NCBI RefSeq assembly: GCF_000383575.1
Contig: NZ_KB911579.1
Location: forward strand, 189,707-253,706
Reading direction: 5' to 3'
Source: Salinispora oceanensis
Lineage (GTDB): Bacteria; Actinomycetota; Actinomycetes; Mycobacteriales; Micromonosporaceae
Length of the DNA stretch: 64,000 nucleotides
Position 1 is the first letter of the stretch, and each line of letters starts with the position of its first letter. Of this stretch, positions 62,329 to 64,000 are shown in pieces. A program made the position numbers and the translations under genes. The notes under the pieces are model-generated. The model worked only from the letters and a program-made list of their open reading frames with translations. It did not search any database and had not been told where the DNA came from.

Positions 62329-63996
62329 ATGTCCATTGACGTAACAACTCCTGACGGCGGGAACAACGCCGACCCTCCGAACCGGGGACGGCGGACACTG
62401 TGGGTCGCGGCCGGTGTCGTTGGCCTGACCGGCGTCGTCGGGTTGGCCACCCTCGGTGGGGTCGCCGCCCGAGACAACGAGACGGCCGAAAACGCCGGCC
62501 GGGCGGAGACGCAGGCCAACATCCAACAGAAGGTCAGCGATGCCAACCCCGCTGAGACCATTCCCGCCGAGGGCGGCGCGGTCGGCGACAGCCAGGGCCA
62601 GTGGGGCGGCGGCGACAGCGAAGGCCAAGGCCAGTGGGGCGGCGGCGACAGCGAAGGCCAAGGCCAGTGGGGCGGCGACAGCAGCGGCCGAGAGAGCGAC
62701 CGGAAGACTGCAGACCGCGCGAAAGCTGTCCCATGCAACAGCGACAAGCTGATCCAAGCAATCGTCCACGCCAACCAGAACCGCGGTGGCGTGCTGTCGC
62801 TCGCCAAGGGCTGCACCTACGAGTTGACCCGAGGCGAGCACGGTAACGGCCTTCCAGTGATCAAGGAACCGATCGTTCTCAACGGGTACGACACCACGAT
62901 CGCTCGGGCGGCCAACGCCGCGCACTTCCGGATCTTCAATGTCGGGCACGATGGCCACCTGACCCTCAAGGGCATTACCGTCAAGGGCGGACAGACCACG
63001 CCCCGCTGGGCTTACTCAACGCCCGAGGCGCTGCCATCGCTCGACCTCTCGATGACGCACGAAGCTACCCAGGCAACTGAGCAGGCGATAGCTGAACCAA
63101 CAATCACCGGCACGGCGGTCGCCCCCTACGGCGACGGCGACGGCGCGGGAATCCTGGTCCAACGTGGCGGCAAGGCCGACATCGAGAAGAGCTCGATCGT
63201 GCTGAACCACGGCCGAAACGGCGGTGGCGTTGCCAACTACGGCACGACCACCATCCGGGACTCCGCAGTCGAACACAACAGCGCCACCGAGTTCGGCGGC
63301 GGCGTCTTCAGCACCGGCATCCTAAGGATCGAGCGGTCCAAGATCGAACAGAACAACGCTCGCCAGGGTGGCGGCGGATTCGCCAACGGCTCGTTCAAAC
63401 CCGGCGCCAAGGGAGGCACCGTCTGGGTATGGAGTAGCACGATCAGCCACAACCAGACCTCGGGCCTGGCCGGCGGCATCCTCGACCGCTCCGGCAACAC
63501 GAGTGTTACCCGTAGCGAGGTCACGGACAACACCGCAGGGCAGGATGCCGGCGGCATGCTCGGTATCGACAAGTCCAGGTTGTACCTGGAGCAGGTGAAG
63601 ATCGAGCGGAATGTCGCCACGAACGTTGCGGGTGGTCTCGCAGTAGCCAACAACTCCGACGCGGTCCTGGAGGAGAGCGTACTCAAGGAGAACGTGGCCG
63701 AGGGCACGGGCGGCGCTGGCCTGTTCAACATGAAGGCCTCCGTGACCCTGCGGAAGAGCGAAGTCGTCCGCAACCGGGCGGTCGGCCCCTTCGCGGTGGG
63801 CGGTGGCATCGTCAACGCCTACGGACAGGTCTCCCTGATCCAGAGCACGGTGTCCGAAAACTTCGCCACCACACCGCCGGGCGGCATCTTCACGACGAAC
63901 GACGGGGTCAAGATCGACGAGAAGTCCGCGGTCAAGAAGAACCGGCCGACGAACTGCACGGGCAGCCCAGTCGTTCCGAAGCGCTGCTTCGGATGA
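62329..63996 (+). CDS. Membrane-anchored right-handed beta-helix repeat protein
   Basis: A 555-residue protein with a polar start, one membrane helix (about residues 24-46), a Gly/Gln/Ser-rich tail with three copies of an 11-residue unit (GQWGGGDSEGQ), and then a large parallel beta-helix region of repeated strands (for example GGGVANYGTTTIRDSAVEHN and GGGVFSTGILRIERSKIEQN). Beta-helix proteins of this type are usually carbohydrate-binding or lyase-like surface proteins, or resemble polymorphic outer membrane proteins; no catalytic residues are assigned. It is likely exposed outside the cell. The upstream ATGCTCTGATG overlaps a two-codon ORF with the start. Confidence 0.72.
   Translation: MSIDVTTPDGGNNADPPNRGRRTLWVAAGVVGLTGVVGLATLGGVAARDNETAENAGRAETQANIQQKVSDANPAETIPAEGGAVGDSQGQWGGGDSEGQGQWGGGDSEGQGQWGGDSSGRESDRKTADRAKAVPCNSDKLIQAIVHANQNRGGVLSLAKGCTYELTRGEHGNGLPVIKEPIVLNGYDTTIARAANAAHFRIFNVGHDGHLTLKGITVKGGQTTPRWAYSTPEALPSLDLSMTHEATQATEQAIAEPTITGTAVAPYGDGDGAGILVQRGGKADIEKSSIVLNHGRNGGGVANYGTTTIRDSAVEHNSATEFGGGVFSTGILRIERSKIEQNNARQGGGGFANGSFKPGAKGGTVWVWSSTISHNQTSGLAGGILDRSGNTSVTRSEVTDNTAGQDAGGMLGIDKSRLYLEQVKIERNVATNVAGGLAVANNSDAVLEESVLKENVAEGTGGAGLFNMKASVTLRKSEVVRNRAVGPFAVGGGIVNAYGQVSLIQSTVSENFATTPPGGIFTTNDGVKIDEKSAVKKNRPTNCTGSPVVPKRCFG
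62596..62690 (+). repeat. 33-base tandem repeat, nearly three units
   Basis: Units start at 62596, 62629 and 62662 and encode GQWGGGDSEGQ; the third is shortened by three bases and then diverges. The DNA copies are almost identical, so the length of this linker may vary among strains. Confidence 0.8.
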
Positions 63997-64000
63997 GTCA

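Overview
The window is high-GC actinomycete DNA with heavy GTG start use and many GTGA/ATGA stop-start overlaps. Its conserved blocks (MoxR/DUF58/VWA, bacterial-PH pair, fabG-fabI-ferrochelatase, CobW-L32) look like Micromonosporaceae chromosome. A recognisable lymphostin-type pyrroloquinoline locus (about 31.0-58.3 kb) points to Salinispora or a close relative. The genus is an inference; no 16S or other marker is present.

Layout. 1-4.4 kb: end of a VOC-fold gene, a zinc-homeostasis pair (CobW GTPase and ribosomal protein L32) behind a Zur-like operator, a YwqG relic and a class A penicillin-binding protein. 4.4-6.7 kb: a long non-coding stretch with an AT-rich palindrome and a degraded copy of the lymphostin operon leader, then a cytochrome P450 and its ferredoxin. 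6.8-22.4 kb: mostly housekeeping or conserved genes (membrane protein, SPFH/NfeD pair, DUF3097, HAD phosphatase, ferrochelatase, FabI, FabG, VWA/DUF58/MoxR, PH-domain pair, thioesterase, MBL hydrolase), plus a strongly structured intergenic RNA candidate at 15.0-15.25 kb. 22.4-25.7 kb: divergent MarR/MFS pair and a secreted AA10-CBM2 lytic polysaccharide monooxygenase. 25.7-30.9 kb: an ECF sigma factor, a small protein and an S8 protease, divergent from a TPR-CHAT protease; this resembles a protease-controlled sigma switch.

31.0-58.3 kb is the main attraction. A duplicated leader precedes a tightly overlapping run: FMN reductase, an 82-residue acidic scaffold peptide ending in Gln-Trp-Arg-Arg, a TPR protein, two LanB-like proteins, a protein resembling a B12-radical-SAM fold without its cysteines, a third LanB-like protein, a TldD/TldE-type protease pair, an FAD oxidoreductase and a VOC protein. 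A convergent M20 amidohydrolase follows, then a fourth LanB-like protein, a SAM methyltransferase (LymB) and a 2375-residue megasynthase (LymA: acyl-ligase, ACP, KS, AT, ACP, thioester reductase, GNAT, GNAT). The four LanB-like proteins have no elimination domain, so they are best read as peptide-aminoacyl-tRNA ligases (PEARLs) of the ammosamide type. They would extend the peptide with Trp and donate Gly-derived nitrogen, the reductase would hydroxylate the indole, the Tld pair and/or M20 enzyme would release the small molecule, and LymA/LymB would build the methoxy-enone and N-acyl groups.

58.3-64 kb: a class B asparagine synthetase converging on lymA, an aminopeptidase P with a strong terminator, and a glycine-rich, membrane-anchored beta-helix protein. 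I saw no tRNA, rRNA, CRISPR array or intact insertion sequence.
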